NCBI GenBank assembly: GCA_900466605.1
Contig: UBMU01000033.1
Location: 46,281 to 110,280 of the forward strand
Reading direction: 5' to 3'
Origin: Hyphomicrobiales bacterium
GTDB lineage: Bacteria > Pseudomonadota > Alphaproteobacteria > Rhizobiales > Rhizobiaceae
Length of the DNA: 64,000 nucleotides
The number at the start of each line of letters is the position of its first letter. The first letter of the stretch is position 1. A program made the position numbers and the translations under genes. This document shows, piece by piece, positions 8,160-17,016 of the stretch. The notes under the pieces are model-generated. The model did no database searches. It saw nothing but the letters and a program-made list of their open reading frames with translations, and was not told where the DNA came from.

Positions 8160-9398
8160 TCAGAGACCGCTGTTGTCGGCAGCCGACTTCAGGGCGTCTT
8201 CCGGCGAGGACTGGCCGAGCAGGGCTTCCTGAATCGCCTGCTGCAGGGCCGTTGAGAGTTCCTGATACTTCGGCGTGGTCGGGCGCGGATACATTGCAGC
8301 GAGACCGACCTTGGCAGCTGAGATCAGCTCTTCCTGACCCTTCGTTACCGCGGGATCCTCATACGAGGACGCCCAGATCGGCAGGCTAAGCTTGGAATAC
8401 TGGTTCTGCGTCGCCTGCGAGGTCATGAAGGCAATGTATTTCCAAGCCTCGTCCGGATGCTTGCTGGCGGTGGTGACACCAAGACCCATCGAACCGTTGA
8501 CGGCCGACGCGTCGCTCTTGCCAGCAACGCCCGGCGCCGGAACTACGCCGACCTTGCCTGCGACCTTGCTGTCCTTGGGATCGTTCGCCATGTTGTACAT
8601 GTAGGTCCAGTTCAGGGCGAAAGCGGCATCTCCGTTCTGGAAGACCTTACGGACATCTTCTTCAAGGAACTCCTTGGAATTCGGGTTGGTCAGGCCTGAT
8701 TTGTAGCTGGAGACCATATAGTTCAGCGCATCGAGACCACCGCCGGTCTGGAAGTCCGGCTTGCCGTCTTTCAGGAAGTCGCCCTTGTAGGCGCTAACAA
8801 GCGTCGTGTAGTCGCAGATCGCCGCTTCGGCTTGCGACCAACTCCAAGCGATCGGCGTCGCGAGGAGGCCCTTATCCTTGATGGCCTTCGCCTGCTCCGT
8901 CAATTCGTCCCACGTCTTCGGCGGGGCCTTGATGCCGGCCTTTTCGAGGATTTCCTTGTTGTAGAACAGATACTTGGTATCGAGGATCCACGGCATGCCG
9001 TAGTATTTTCCATCGTACTGAACCGTGGTCCACGCGCCAGGCAGAACGCCCTTCTTCATGTCGTCGGTGACGCGCGACGAGGCGTCGACCAGCACCTTGT
9101 TAGTCGCGTATTCGGCCGGCCAAATGACGTCGAAAAGCACGACGTCATAGCCGCCACCGGAACCCTGCGCGAGCACGGTCTTATCGTGCAGACCTTCATA
9201 CGGAACAAATTCGAGATTGACCTTCACGTCCGGGTTAGCCTTCGAAAAGGCATCGGTCATAGCGCGGACATCGGCTTCGCTGTAGGCCGCCTGGGCCATG
9301 AACAGCGCATTGATCGTGGTTTCGGCAAAGGCATGTGGTGCAAAGGATGCACCGATCAATGCCGCACCGAGCAACGTCTTATTTAGGGATTTCAACAT
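8160..9398 (-). CDS. Sugar ABC transporter substrate-binding protein
   Basis: A 412-residue periplasmic binding protein of the MalE/UgpB type (CUT1). The start at ATG 9398 has a TGGAGG ribosome-binding site and opens directly into a signal peptide (MLKSLNKTLLGAALIGASFA, cleavage probably after HAFA). The mature domain has the usual features: VLFDVIWPAEYA, YGMPWILDTKYLFYNKEIL and a C-terminal helix-rich lobe. It is the first gene of the sugar operon and reads away from the ROK regulator. The ligand is unknown; the SIS and PfkB enzymes in the same operon point to an amino sugar or sugar-amine conjugate. Confidence 0.92.
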   Translation of the reverse strand: MLKSLNKTLLGAALIGASFAPHAFAETTINALFMAQAAYSEADVRAMTDAFSKANPDVKVNLEFVPYEGLHDKTVLAQGSGGGYDVVLFDVIWPAEYATNKVLVDASSRVTDDMKKGVLPGAWTTVQYDGKYYGMPWILDTKYLFYNKEILEKAGIKAPPKTWDELTEQAKAIKDKGLLATPIAWSWSQAEAAICDYTTLVSAYKGDFLKDGKPDFQTGGGLDALNYMVSSYKSGLTNPNSKEFLEEDVRKVFQNGDAAFALNWTYMYNMANDPKDSKVAGKVGVVPAPGVAGKSDASAVNGSMGLGVTTASKHPDEAWKYIAFMTSQATQNQYSKLSLPIWASSYEDPAVTKGQEELISAAKVGLAAMYPRPTTPKYQELSTALQQAIQEALLGQSSPEDALKSAADNSGL

Positions 9399-9555
9399 TC
9401 CAGCCTCCAGTTTTTGACATTCACCCATTTTCCGAGGGCGGCAGTCGCCGCCATCAGCTGTCGAAGCGGCATCGGCCACCCGGCCGCCAGATTCGGAGCG
9501 TCGTCAGAGCCACTTTCCGGCTCTATGCGTTCCCCGGAACTCTTTGGTTCCTTAT

Positions 9556-9576
9556 TAAGTCAATTGTCTTGACTTA
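9556..9576. promoter_or_regulatory. Inverted repeat, probable ROK operator in the divergent promoter region
   Basis: TAAGTCAA and TTGACTTA form a perfect 8-bp inverted repeat with a 5-base spacer. It lies 43 bp before the ROK regulator start and about 160 bp before the divergent binding-protein start. The arms contain TTGACT on both strands, so it may also cover -35 elements. It is AT-rich compared with its surroundings. Assignment to the ROK protein rests on position only. Confidence 0.6.
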
Positions 9577-9618
9577 TTTCTTCTTCAATATTCTACTGCT
9601 GTCAAGAGGGAATTCAGC

Positions 9619-10824
9619 ATGAACGACACGCGCCTGATACGGGCAAAGAGCGGCACCAACCACGGAGGCACCAGCGCCCATAACAGGCGGGTGCTGATGG
9701 ATGCGCTGCGGATGAACGGGGCACTCTCCCGCGCCGACCTTGCGCGCGCCACGAAGCTCACCAAGCAGACCGTGTCGAACATCATCGACGAACTCGAGCA
9801 GGAAGGGCTGGTCACTGCGCAGGTGGCCGTCCGCAAGGGCAGGGGACAACCATCAACCCCCTATCGACTAGTCCCGGAAGGGGCGTTTGCGATTGGACTG
9901 CAGATTGATCGTCACGTCACACGCGCAATCGCGGTCGATCTTGTCGGGAACGTGCTGACGCGGGCGGAAGCGAACTTGCCACCCGATGGGCCCTCCCGCG
10001 GCGCGGCGGTTATCCTCAACCTCATCGAGAAGGTACGCCGTGATCTTGCTGGACTTGTTGCTCAATCGGAGCGCCGGCTCGTTGGCCTGGGCGCGGCGAT
10101 GCCCGGCCCATTCGGGCTCGAAGCAACCGGTGACGATCCCTGGATGATGGCGGCATGGCAAAAATTTCCATTGCTGGAGACGCTCGCGGCAGGCACGGGG
10201 CTTGGCGTCCGCCTGCAAAACGACGCGGCCGCATGCGCCACGGCAGAACGCATGGTTGGTGCCGCGCACGGGCTTGATCACGCCGTCTGTCTTTATCTTG
10301 GTTACGGGATCGGTGCCGGTCTGATTCTCGGTGGGGAACTTTACAGTGGAGCGAATGGCAATGCCGGCGAAATCGGTATGGCTCTGCTTTCGGCAAGCGG
10401 CAGCCCGACGCCGCTCGAACATCGCGCCTCGCTCGCCTCTCTCTATCATCACCTGGCGATCGATCCGGCGGATCCAGGCGTCTACGCGATGGTGAACGAA
10501 CTGGCGTTGAAGGACGATGCGAGAATACGGAGCTGGATCGAGGAAGCGGTAATGGATCTACGCTGGAGCGTGCATCTGATCGAGTCGATCTTCGATCCGC
10601 AGACTGTGATACTTTGCGGCGGTGCCCCGGAGGCCCTGGCGCGACGCCTGGTCGAGGCAATGCACCCTTTGCCGCCATCGATAGCCGATCGGCGGGGCCG
10701 GGTCATTCCCCGCTTTCAACTTGGGATGACTGACCCTTGGGCCGTCGCGCTTGGCGCCGCCGCAGACCCGATCAGTCGTGCTTTCGATCCGAGTTTCGCA
10801 GCCATCCTCAAGGGTTCGTTTTAG
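9619..10824 (+). CDS. ROK-family transcriptional regulator
   Basis: A 401-residue NagC/XylR-type regulator. Residues 20-75 form a winged helix-turn-helix (LSRADLARATKLTKQTVSNIIDEL in part), and the remainder is a ROK sugar-sensing fold (LYLGYGIGAGLILGG, NGNAGEIG). The Cys-rich zinc motif that normally follows GEIG in ROK proteins (CxCGxxGCxE) is absent; the sequence there is LLSASGSPTPLEHRAS. It is divergent from the sugar ABC operon and most likely represses it, with the operon's substrate or its phosphate as effector. ATG 9619 has an AAGAGGG site 8 bases upstream. Confidence 0.9.
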   Translation: MNDTRLIRAKSGTNHGGTSAHNRRVLMDALRMNGALSRADLARATKLTKQTVSNIIDELEQEGLVTAQVAVRKGRGQPSTPYRLVPEGAFAIGLQIDRHVTRAIAVDLVGNVLTRAEANLPPDGPSRGAAVILNLIEKVRRDLAGLVAQSERRLVGLGAAMPGPFGLEATGDDPWMMAAWQKFPLLETLAAGTGLGVRLQNDAAACATAERMVGAAHGLDHAVCLYLGYGIGAGLILGGELYSGANGNAGEIGMALLSASGSPTPLEHRASLASLYHHLAIDPADPGVYAMVNELALKDDARIRSWIEEAVMDLRWSVHLIESIFDPQTVILCGGAPEALARRLVEAMHPLPPSIADRRGRVIPRFQLGMTDPWAVALGAAADPISRAFDPSFAAILKGSF

Positions 10825-10830
10825 TCGCAT

Positions 10831-11316
10831 TTACTTCGTGTGGATCGGGTCAATCCATGGAACGTCTTCAGGCATTTCGGCCGGTTCGATATCGAGATTA
10901 ACGACCACCGGCTCCTGGCCGGAGCGTACGAGGACGCACTCTAGGATCTCGTCACGGCTGGCATTGATCTCCTGATGGGGGACATAAGGCGGCACGTAGA
11001 TGAAATCCCCCGGGCCTGCCTCCGCTGTGAATTCGAGGTGGTCACCCCAACACATGCGCGCCTTTCCATTGACCACGTAAATGATGCTTTCAAGATCGCC
11101 GTGGTGATGAGCGCCAGTCTTTGCGTTCGCATGAATGGTGACGGTGCCCGCCCATATCTTCTCAGCCCCGGCGCGCGCATGGTTGATTGCTGTTGCACGG
11201 TTCATGCCGGGCGTCTGCCCGGTATTCGGGTCGAGTGAATTGCCCGGAATGACTTTTACGCCATGCTCGCGCCAATCGATCGGGGGGCGACCGTCGTCAT
11301 GTGGCTTCTCTTTCAT
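10831..11316 (-). CDS. Small single-domain cupin protein
   Basis: A 161-residue protein with one cupin beta-barrel. Motif 1 is visible as GAHHHGDLESIIYVVNGKAR (metal-binding His, His and Glu) and motif 2 as GPGDFIYVPPYVPHQEIN (final His). Start ATG 11316 follows a canonical AAGGAGG. The partner is unknown: such cupins may be isomerases, dioxygenases or sugar-binding proteins. It lies downstream of the cbpA-cbpM pair on the same strand (gap 58 bp) and its stop lies 6 bp from the end of the convergent ROK gene. Confidence 0.8.
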   Translation of the reverse strand: MKEKPHDDGRPPIDWREHGVKVIPGNSLDPNTGQTPGMNRATAINHARAGAEKIWAGTVTIHANAKTGAHHHGDLESIIYVVNGKARMCWGDHLEFTAEAGPGDFIYVPPYVPHQEINASRDEILECVLVRSGQEPVVVNLDIEPAEMPEDVPWIDPIHTK

Positions 11317-11374
11317 CGAACCTCCTTGGGCAGTAAGTCTCCCAAACCCTAGGCACCGGCCGCGGAACCCTTGG

Positions 11375-11707
11375 TCAAAGGCCGCGGATGCCGACAACGT
11401 CGTCCAACTTGCTACGCAGCCGCCGCTTGGCTTCCTCGTCCTGTTCTTCTACTGCTGCGAGCAACTCACGAAGCGTGCCGCGCAAACCGTGAATCTGATC
11501 GACAAGATCCATGATCAGATCGACGCCGGCGTCGTTAACGCCCATATCGCGTGTCAGGTCGAGAATGAGCCGGCCTCGTGCGACATCCGTTTCCCGAAAA
11601 TCACGCGCCCCTTCATGTGTCTGCGGCAGCAGCCATCCCTGTTCAACCCAGACCTCAAGCACCGTAACGTCGATCTTAAGAAACTGCCGGAATTCAAGAT
11701 CATCCAT
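11375..11707 (-). CDS. cbpM: Chaperone modulator CbpM
   Basis: A 110-residue CbpM-family protein. In enterobacteria CbpM binds the J-domain of CbpA and blocks its co-chaperone and DNA-binding activities. The N-terminal part carries a MerR-like helix-turn-helix (LEVWVEQGWLLP) and a conserved ARDFRETDVARGRLILDL segment; the C-terminal half is a charged coiled-coil-like helix. It starts 2 bp after the end of the J-domain gene, so the two are co-transcribed and probably coupled, as in E. coli. Confidence 0.88.
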   Translation of the reverse strand: MDDLEFRQFLKIDVTVLEVWVEQGWLLPQTHEGARDFRETDVARGRLILDLTRDMGVNDAGVDLIMDLVDQIHGLRGTLRELLAAVEEQDEEAKRRLRSKLDDVVGIRGL

Positions 11708-11709
11708 GG

Positions 11710-12624
11710 CTATTCTCCCATGCCCTTTCTCGGATCCTGCGCATCGCCTGCCGTCCAGGAGTTGATAATATCCGTGAGTTGCTGATCCGGCGCCTCCGGC
11801 AACACGATTTTCAGTGAGATGTAGACGTCTCCAGCACCTCCACCTTTCTTCGGCGCGCCCTTGCCCTTCAGACGCAGGACCTTTCCTGTGTTGGAGTGTG
11901 GAGGCAGCGTAAGGTTGACGGGCCCCGAGGGCGTTGGCGCCCGCACCTTGCCGCCAAGCACCGCCTCGCGCAGCGAAATGGGTAGTTCGAAGCGAATGTC
12001 GTCACCGTCACGAATATAGAAGCGGTGTGGACGCACGCGAATTTCGACAAGCGCATCCCCCGACGGGCTTCCACCGACACCGGCCTCGCCCTTGCCCCTC
12101 AGTCTCAGGGTTTGACCATCGCGAGTCCCTGGCGGGATCTGGAGGTCGAGAGCCGGCCCATCGGGTAGCCTGATCTGGGTCTTTGTCCCATTGATTGCAT
12201 CGAGGAAATCGACCTCCATCGAATAGTTCCGGTCCTGGCCGTGCGCGCGGAACTCTCTGCCTCGTGCCCGGTTCGAAAAGAAGCTGGAGAAGATATCGTC
12301 GTGATCGCCGAAATCGGAAAAGCCCGCGCTATTGTGGTAGGGGTTTCCTGCGCCCGCCGCAGAGGCATAGTCGCGATAGTAGGTGCGTGGCGTTTGCTCG
12401 GCACCACTGATATCGATCTCGCCACGGTCAAAGCGAGCGCGCTTTTCCTCGTCGCTCAACAGTTCATAGGCGCCGGAAATTTCCTTGAAACGTTCCTCTG
12501 ATTTCTTGTCGCCAGGGTTGAGATCGGGGTGAAGCTTCTTGGCGAGCTTGCGAAATGCGCTTTGAATGTCTTTCTGGGTGGCGTCCTTCTTTACGCCTAG
12601 AAGCTCGTATGGATCGCGGCTCAT
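11710..12624 (-). CDS. cbpA: CbpA-like J-domain co-chaperone
   Basis: A 304-residue type-II DnaJ protein that stimulates DnaK ATPase. The J-domain is at residues 1-70 with the HPD motif (KKLHPDLNPGD). There follows a Gly/Tyr/Phe-rich linker (about 80-125) and then the two beta-sandwich substrate-binding domains (from about 130). There is no CxxCxGxG zinc domain, which separates it from DnaJ proper. The start has an appropriately spaced GGAG. It is paired with cbpM. I do not see a convincing heat-shock promoter upstream. Confidence 0.9.
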   Translation of the reverse strand: MSRDPYELLGVKKDATQKDIQSAFRKLAKKLHPDLNPGDKKSEERFKEISGAYELLSDEEKRARFDRGEIDISGAEQTPRTYYRDYASAAGAGNPYHNSAGFSDFGDHDDIFSSFFSNRARGREFRAHGQDRNYSMEVDFLDAINGTKTQIRLPDGPALDLQIPPGTRDGQTLRLRGKGEAGVGGSPSGDALVEIRVRPHRFYIRDGDDIRFELPISLREAVLGGKVRAPTPSGPVNLTLPPHSNTGKVLRLKGKGAPKKGGGAGDVYISLKIVLPEAPDQQLTDIINSWTAGDAQDPRKGMGE

Positions 12625-12724
12625 ACATGTCTCCGGTTCAGCCGGCGGAAATCGTCGGCGTGCTGCAACTTCATATAGGTTGGCGTGGTTGGTCAGACGA
12701 GTGGTTGCAGGCTGACAATGGATA

Positions 12725-13231
12725 TCAGTCGCGCCGCAAGTTGATCTCGCTTGTCACGACCTGCTCACCGGACGCAGGGTCAGTGTCTACCGTTCGGATT
12801 CGTATAGCATTGTCGTCAACGCGCTGGATGGTCATGCTGGCGCTGCGGTCACCATTTATCACCCGCGACCAGCGCACCGCCAGATTGATGGCGTCACCAC
12901 TTCGCCTTCCCTGTAAACCCGAAACGCCACCGGAAGGTCCGATGTAGATTCCGGCGTATTCTGCGCCATTCGCCTTGATGTTCGCAGATACTGCTCGCGT
13001 GATAACGACCATCCCGCGGCAAGTGCCCTTCATCGAGAGGGCTTCGCCATTTGCCTGCGTCTTGAAATTACAGTTCAGGTTTATGGGCGAGGATGATGTC
13101 GTGCGCTTCATCATGCCCCCGCCGATCCAATCGCCTGCGAGTGATCTCAGGAACGGAGTTTCATCAGCAAATGCAGCTCCGGCGGTCACACAATAAAGCG
13201 CGGCGACGGTAGCGTAGTTGCAGCACTTCAT
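12725..13231 (-). CDS. Exported protein of unknown function
   Basis: A 168-residue protein with an N-terminal signal peptide (about residues 1-22, cleavage near AFA-DE) and good AAGGGAGGA ribosome-binding region before ATG 13231. The mature part contains LAGDWIGGG near its start and several alternating beta-like strands, suggesting a small periplasmic beta-barrel. I do not recognise the family with certainty. It is a monocistronic gene upstream of the cbpA pair, on the same strand, with 100 bp between them. Confidence 0.7.
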   Translation of the reverse strand: MKCCNYATVAALYCVTAGAAFADETPFLRSLAGDWIGGGMMKRTTSSSPINLNCNFKTQANGEALSMKGTCRGMVVITRAVSANIKANGAEYAGIYIGPSGGVSGLQGRRSGDAINLAVRWSRVINGDRSASMTIQRVDDNAIRIRTVDTDPASGEQVVTSEINLRRD

Positions 13232-13449
13232 GACATCCTCCCTTGGAGATGATCAAGAAAGCTTCACGATGCCTCAAGGTTCCCCGCCTTGCAGGAAGCA
13301 CATTCAAAATGCCCTAATGATGGGGGCGATTGCAAGGGTCAACCTCAGCACAGGAGGAGGATCCCAGCCACTTCACGATCGATCGATATGGGCAGTCCAC
13401 CAAGCACGGCGTCTGTGGCTACGGGCTGCAAAGATTTGGGGGATGGTGA

Positions 13450-14214
13450 TCAGCCGAGGGTCAGGCGCAGAGGGGTCGCCCCACCAAGAACGATCTCGAT
13501 GTCTCCAGGCGTGAGAAGTTCGATCGCGCCGCAAAGAGTGCCCGTGGTGATTACTGCTCCAGCTCTCAGCGATGTCTCGGGCCGCAGTTGGTCATTTGCA
13601 TAGTCGAGGAGCCAGGTCAGGACGTCTTCCTTGGGATGCTGCGCGGGCGCGTCGTAGATCGGCTGTCCGTTTAGTGTCACCTTGAGCGGCGTACCGTTCG
13701 CTGTCTCGATAACCGACTTTCCTACACTCGGGCCGAGAACATATCCGTTGTTACCGAGCCGGTCGGCAAGAAAGAGAAGGAACGAAATCTTCCCACTTTC
13801 TTCTATAGCACTGACAAGCAGCTCTGCGCCGAGATGAACGATGGTGATCGCCTCGACGAGATCGGCGCGTGTGTAGCTGCCCTCCCGGAGGAGCGGTAGA
13901 TCGCGGCCCAGGCGAACAGCGACTTCTGCTTCGAACTTCATGCCTGGCTGCCAGCGAATATGCGCGCCTGAATCTGCGTGAACATACGGATGCAGCGGAG
14001 CCGTGACAGCCTGCCCATTCGGAGAAACGGTCACCTTCCAGGCGTTGCTCGAGATTGCCTCATCGGCCGCGAGCAGATTCTGCACATCCATTGCATGCTG
14101 CAGGTCTGCGGGCAGAACAAACGCAGCAGTTGGTGCCTGGCTTCCAGTGCGGTGCAGACTGTGAAGCTTTGATGCGAGGGCGCGCGGATCAAATGTGGCG
14201 GCTGAATCTACCAT
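13450..14214 (-). CDS. 2-keto-4-pentenoate hydratase / FAH-fold protein
   Basis: A 254-residue member of the MhpD/fumarylacetoacetase-fold family. These enzymes hydrate or decarboxylate oxo-alkenoates in aromatic catabolism and use a divalent metal held by acidic residues. The segment KFEAEVAVRLGRDLP carries the usual E-x-E metal site near residues 93-95. The C-terminal GAVITTGTLCGAIELLTPGD is typical. GGAGG lies just upstream of ATG 14214. No companion aromatic-pathway genes are nearby; the substrate is unknown. Confidence 0.85.
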   Translation of the reverse strand: MVDSAATFDPRALASKLHSLHRTGSQAPTAAFVLPADLQHAMDVQNLLAADEAISSNAWKVTVSPNGQAVTAPLHPYVHADSGAHIRWQPGMKFEAEVAVRLGRDLPLLREGSYTRADLVEAITIVHLGAELLVSAIEESGKISFLLFLADRLGNNGYVLGPSVGKSVIETANGTPLKVTLNGQPIYDAPAQHPKEDVLTWLLDYANDQLRPETSLRAGAVITTGTLCGAIELLTPGDIEIVLGGATPLRLTLG

Positions 14215-14294
14215 GAGGTTTCCTCCATTGCTGTTCTGAATCGCAAGTCTACCGGGAACGCATGGATGGCGCGAGGGCCTCTATCGAAAGACTG

Positions 14295-15674
14295 TTATGC
14301 CAAGGCAGCATGCCAAGCTTGGCGGTAGGCCTTGAGCCCATGGATCGTGCTCGGCACAACACGACGCTCGGCACCTGGCTGCGGTTTGATACCGGTTAAA
14401 AGAGCAGCGCCTTGGCTTGTACCGGTCGATCCCGGAAGGGCGATGACCGATCGCTCCGTCAGCGCCGCAAGCAACGTCAGATAAGTGTCGTTTAGCGCGA
14501 ACGGCCCTTCAACAATGATCGGGCCCGTCGCGATCACGAGATCGAGGCAGACCTGGTTCATCAGCGCGAGATAGAGGCACAGAGCCGCATAGCGATCCTC
14601 GGCATTTGCGCCTTCTTCGTTGATCCAAAGCGCGCTCTTTCCGGGAAACGGTCCAGAGCCGGGCGCAACGTTCGGAAGCAGCATAACGCCGCGAGTGATG
14701 ACCCGCTCGATTGCTGGCCCAATCTTGGCTTGGTCGATATTGCCTATTTCGCGCAAGACCATTTCAAACTCGCGCCCCCCCATGAAGCGTGAAGAGGGCA
14801 CGGCGCGGCCATATGCGTCGACGTTAGCAAGCGTATCACGCCTGGGATCAAGATGATCGAAATCCCCGCCGACGCCGAAGTTCACTACCCACGTTCCTGT
14901 CGAAACGACGGCGAACGGGGCAGTACGATCAACGAGATGCGGCAGCAGTGACGCGTTGGAATCGTGGATACCACAATAGACGGGGACCTGAGAACCCAGG
15001 CCAATCACCTGCGCGATTTCGGGCAAAACCATACCCAGCGCATCAAAGGCAGATCGGATCGGCGCCATGAGCTCCCTGATGCCAAGTGTGTCGACGAGCA
15101 AGGAGTAACGATTGTGCCGCGGATTCCAGAGATCTGTATGACAGCCCAGCGATGTAACCTCGTTGGAGGCGACGCCGGTCAACCTTGCCGTCCAATACTG
15201 CGGGTAGGTGACGATCGACGCAACTTTCGCGAACTCATCGGGAAACTCCGTCTTCTGATAGTGCAGCTGTGCACCGATATTCAGCCCCATGGCTTGAAGC
15301 GGCGAATAGGTTTCCTCAAAGGCAGGGCGCAGACGAGCGTAGGCCGCGCGCGTTGTTTCAGGATATTCGTGCTCATAGTCGAGCACAGGCATGGCAAGGT
15401 TGCCGGCAGCGTCGAGCAGAGCTGCCGATGCCCCATGCGTCGTTACGGAGATTGCGTCGAAGCCCGGGGCCTGTGCAAAGGACCGAAGCGCGTCAAGTGC
15501 GAAACTCCAGAGTCCCTCAACGTTGTAATGCGGGTAAATGCCGTCCCCGAGAACAACGTTCGGTGTCTTCACCACCGCGATTTCATCTCCGGTCTCGCCA
15601 TCCAACACGACAACCTTCGCATTGGTTTTGCCTATATCGAAAACGGCAACGCGTCTAAATTCTCTCACTGTCAT
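14295..15674 (-). CDS. rhaK: L-rhamnose sugar kinase RhaK (FGGY family)
   Basis: A 459-residue FGGY carbohydrate kinase with the N-terminal phosphate loop AVFDIGKTNAKVV and the hinge-region STGTWVVNFG. In R. leguminosarum bv. trifolii the RhaK kinase phosphorylates the sugar and is also needed for rhamnose transport by the RhaSTPQ ABC system. The start is ATG 15674, overlapping the rhaU stop by 4 bp (ATGA); the frame is open further upstream but that part lies inside rhaU. It is the last gene of the rhaRSTPQUK transcription unit. Confidence 0.93.
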   Translation of the reverse strand: MTVREFRRVAVFDIGKTNAKVVVLDGETGDEIAVVKTPNVVLGDGIYPHYNVEGLWSFALDALRSFAQAPGFDAISVTTHGASAALLDAAGNLAMPVLDYEHEYPETTRAAYARLRPAFEETYSPLQAMGLNIGAQLHYQKTEFPDEFAKVASIVTYPQYWTARLTGVASNEVTSLGCHTDLWNPRHNRYSLLVDTLGIRELMAPIRSAFDALGMVLPEIAQVIGLGSQVPVYCGIHDSNASLLPHLVDRTAPFAVVSTGTWVVNFGVGGDFDHLDPRRDTLANVDAYGRAVPSSRFMGGREFEMVLREIGNIDQAKIGPAIERVITRGVMLLPNVAPGSGPFPGKSALWINEEGANAEDRYAALCLYLALMNQVCLDLVIATGPIIVEGPFALNDTYLTLLAALTERSVIALPGSTGTSQGAALLTGIKPQPGAERRVVPSTIHGLKAYRQAWHAALA

Positions 15675-16006
15675 GGCATATGGAAGACGGTAACGAGGTC
15701 GCTTTGGACTGGTGAGTTGTCCGGATTGGTCGACATGATGTCGGCCATGTGCGCCCACCATTTTTTCATGACAGGGTGATCGGGCAGGCTTGTCATCGTA
15801 TGGTCGGCGCGGCGGGTTAGGACGCCGAAGAGCGTGTTCGTCTCGCGATCGAGATGGATCGAGTAGTCGCTGGCCCCGGATTGATGCAGCAAATCAATCA
15901 ATTCTGGCCAGATCTCGTTATGCCGCTTCTTGTACTCAGCTTCCATGCCTGGATTGAGTTTCATCTTAAAGGCGTGCTTCTCGAGTGTCATTTCGAACCC
16001 GTTCAT
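15671..16006 (-). CDS. rhaU: L-rhamnose mutarotase RhaU
   Basis: A 111-residue protein of the RhaM/RhaU family that interconverts the alpha and beta anomers of L-rhamnose. It keeps the family core: YKKRHNEIWPEL (catalytic His region), IHLDRETNTLFGVL, KKWWAHMADIM and the strongly conserved NPDNSP near the C-terminus. It overlaps rhaQ and rhaK by 4 bp each. A second in-frame ATG 15 bases downstream (MTLEKHAFKMKL) is an alternative start. Confidence 0.95.
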   Translation of the reverse strand: MNGFEMTLEKHAFKMKLNPGMEAEYKKRHNEIWPELIDLLHQSGASDYSIHLDRETNTLFGVLTRRADHTMTSLPDHPVMKKWWAHMADIMSTNPDNSPVQSDLVTVFHMP

Positions 16007-17016
16007 TTCGAGCCCATGGCTTTGATACGGCGCGCGACGATTGGGATCGCAATCGTGATGATCAGAAGCAAACCGATGAAGATCGACATGACGATGCCAG
16101 GGACATTCAGGAGACCAAGGCCAAAAGTGACCAGCCCCATGACGAAGGCGGCAATGACCACGCCACCGATCTTTCCAGAGCCACCGAGAATGGAGACGCC
16201 GCCGAGGACGACCATGGTGACGATTTCGAGTTCCCAGCCCTGGGCAATCGACGGACGCGTCGAGCCTAGCCTGGAGGTCAGGCAGACGGCAGCAACCCCG
16301 CTCATGACGCCCGTCAGCACGAAGAGTATGAATTTCACGCGTTCAACCGGGATGCCAGAGAAGCGGGCTGCAAAGTCGTTGTTGCCGATCGTGTAGACCT
16401 GACGGCCGAAATTGGTAGCATGCAGCAGGATCGCAAAGGCGATCGCCAGCACAATGAAGAGCGCGAATTCGAACGAGAAGACCCAAAAAACATAACCTTG
16501 GCCAAAGAACGCAAACTCCTCTGGGTAGCCACCATAGGCCTGGTCACCGAGAACAATGTAGGAGATACCGCGAAAAAGGCTCATCGTGCCGATGGTCACG
16601 ACGATCGATGGCAGTTTCATAACAGAGACGAGAAAGCCATTGAACATGCCGCAGAGCAGGCCGACGCCGATGCCGATGAGGACCAGGCCCGGCGCTCCGA
16701 CGCCTATCTGCGCTGCCGCGCCCATCGCGGTCGACGCAAGCGCGATGATTGCAGCAACCGACAGGTCGATCTCTCCGGCAATGACGAGCAATGCCATTGC
16801 AAAGGCGATCATCGCCTTTTCGGTGAAATTGAAGGTCGCGTCAGAGAGATTCCAGGCATCCAGGAAGTAAGGCGATGCCAGGGAATTGAAGATGAAGATC
16901 AGGACGGCGACACCGAAGAGCAGGACTTCCCAGCTCGACATGATGCGCTTGAACGGAGTTCCGAGCCGGTCCGGGATGACTCGCTTTTCGCTCGGGGTGG
17001 AAACGACGGTGCTCAT
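16003..17016 (-). CDS. rhaQ: Rhamnose ABC transporter permease RhaQ
   Basis: A 337-residue membrane permease of the ribose/CUT2 class (RbsC-like) with about ten hydrophobic segments. The conserved GEIDLSVAAIIALAS loop and the C-terminal VVLGGVSILGGSGKIGG are visible. It forms a heterodimer with RhaP in the rhamnose importer. Start and stop overlap rhaP and rhaU by 4 bp. Confidence 0.93.
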   Translation of the reverse strand: MSTVVSTPSEKRVIPDRLGTPFKRIMSSWEVLLFGVAVLIFIFNSLASPYFLDAWNLSDATFNFTEKAMIAFAMALLVIAGEIDLSVAAIIALASTAMGAAAQIGVGAPGLVLIGIGVGLLCGMFNGFLVSVMKLPSIVVTIGTMSLFRGISYIVLGDQAYGGYPEEFAFFGQGYVFWVFSFEFALFIVLAIAFAILLHATNFGRQVYTIGNNDFAARFSGIPVERVKFILFVLTGVMSGVAAVCLTSRLGSTRPSIAQGWELEIVTMVVLGGVSILGGSGKIGGVVIAAFVMGLVTFGLGLLNVPGIVMSIFIGLLLIITIAIPIVARRIKAMGSK

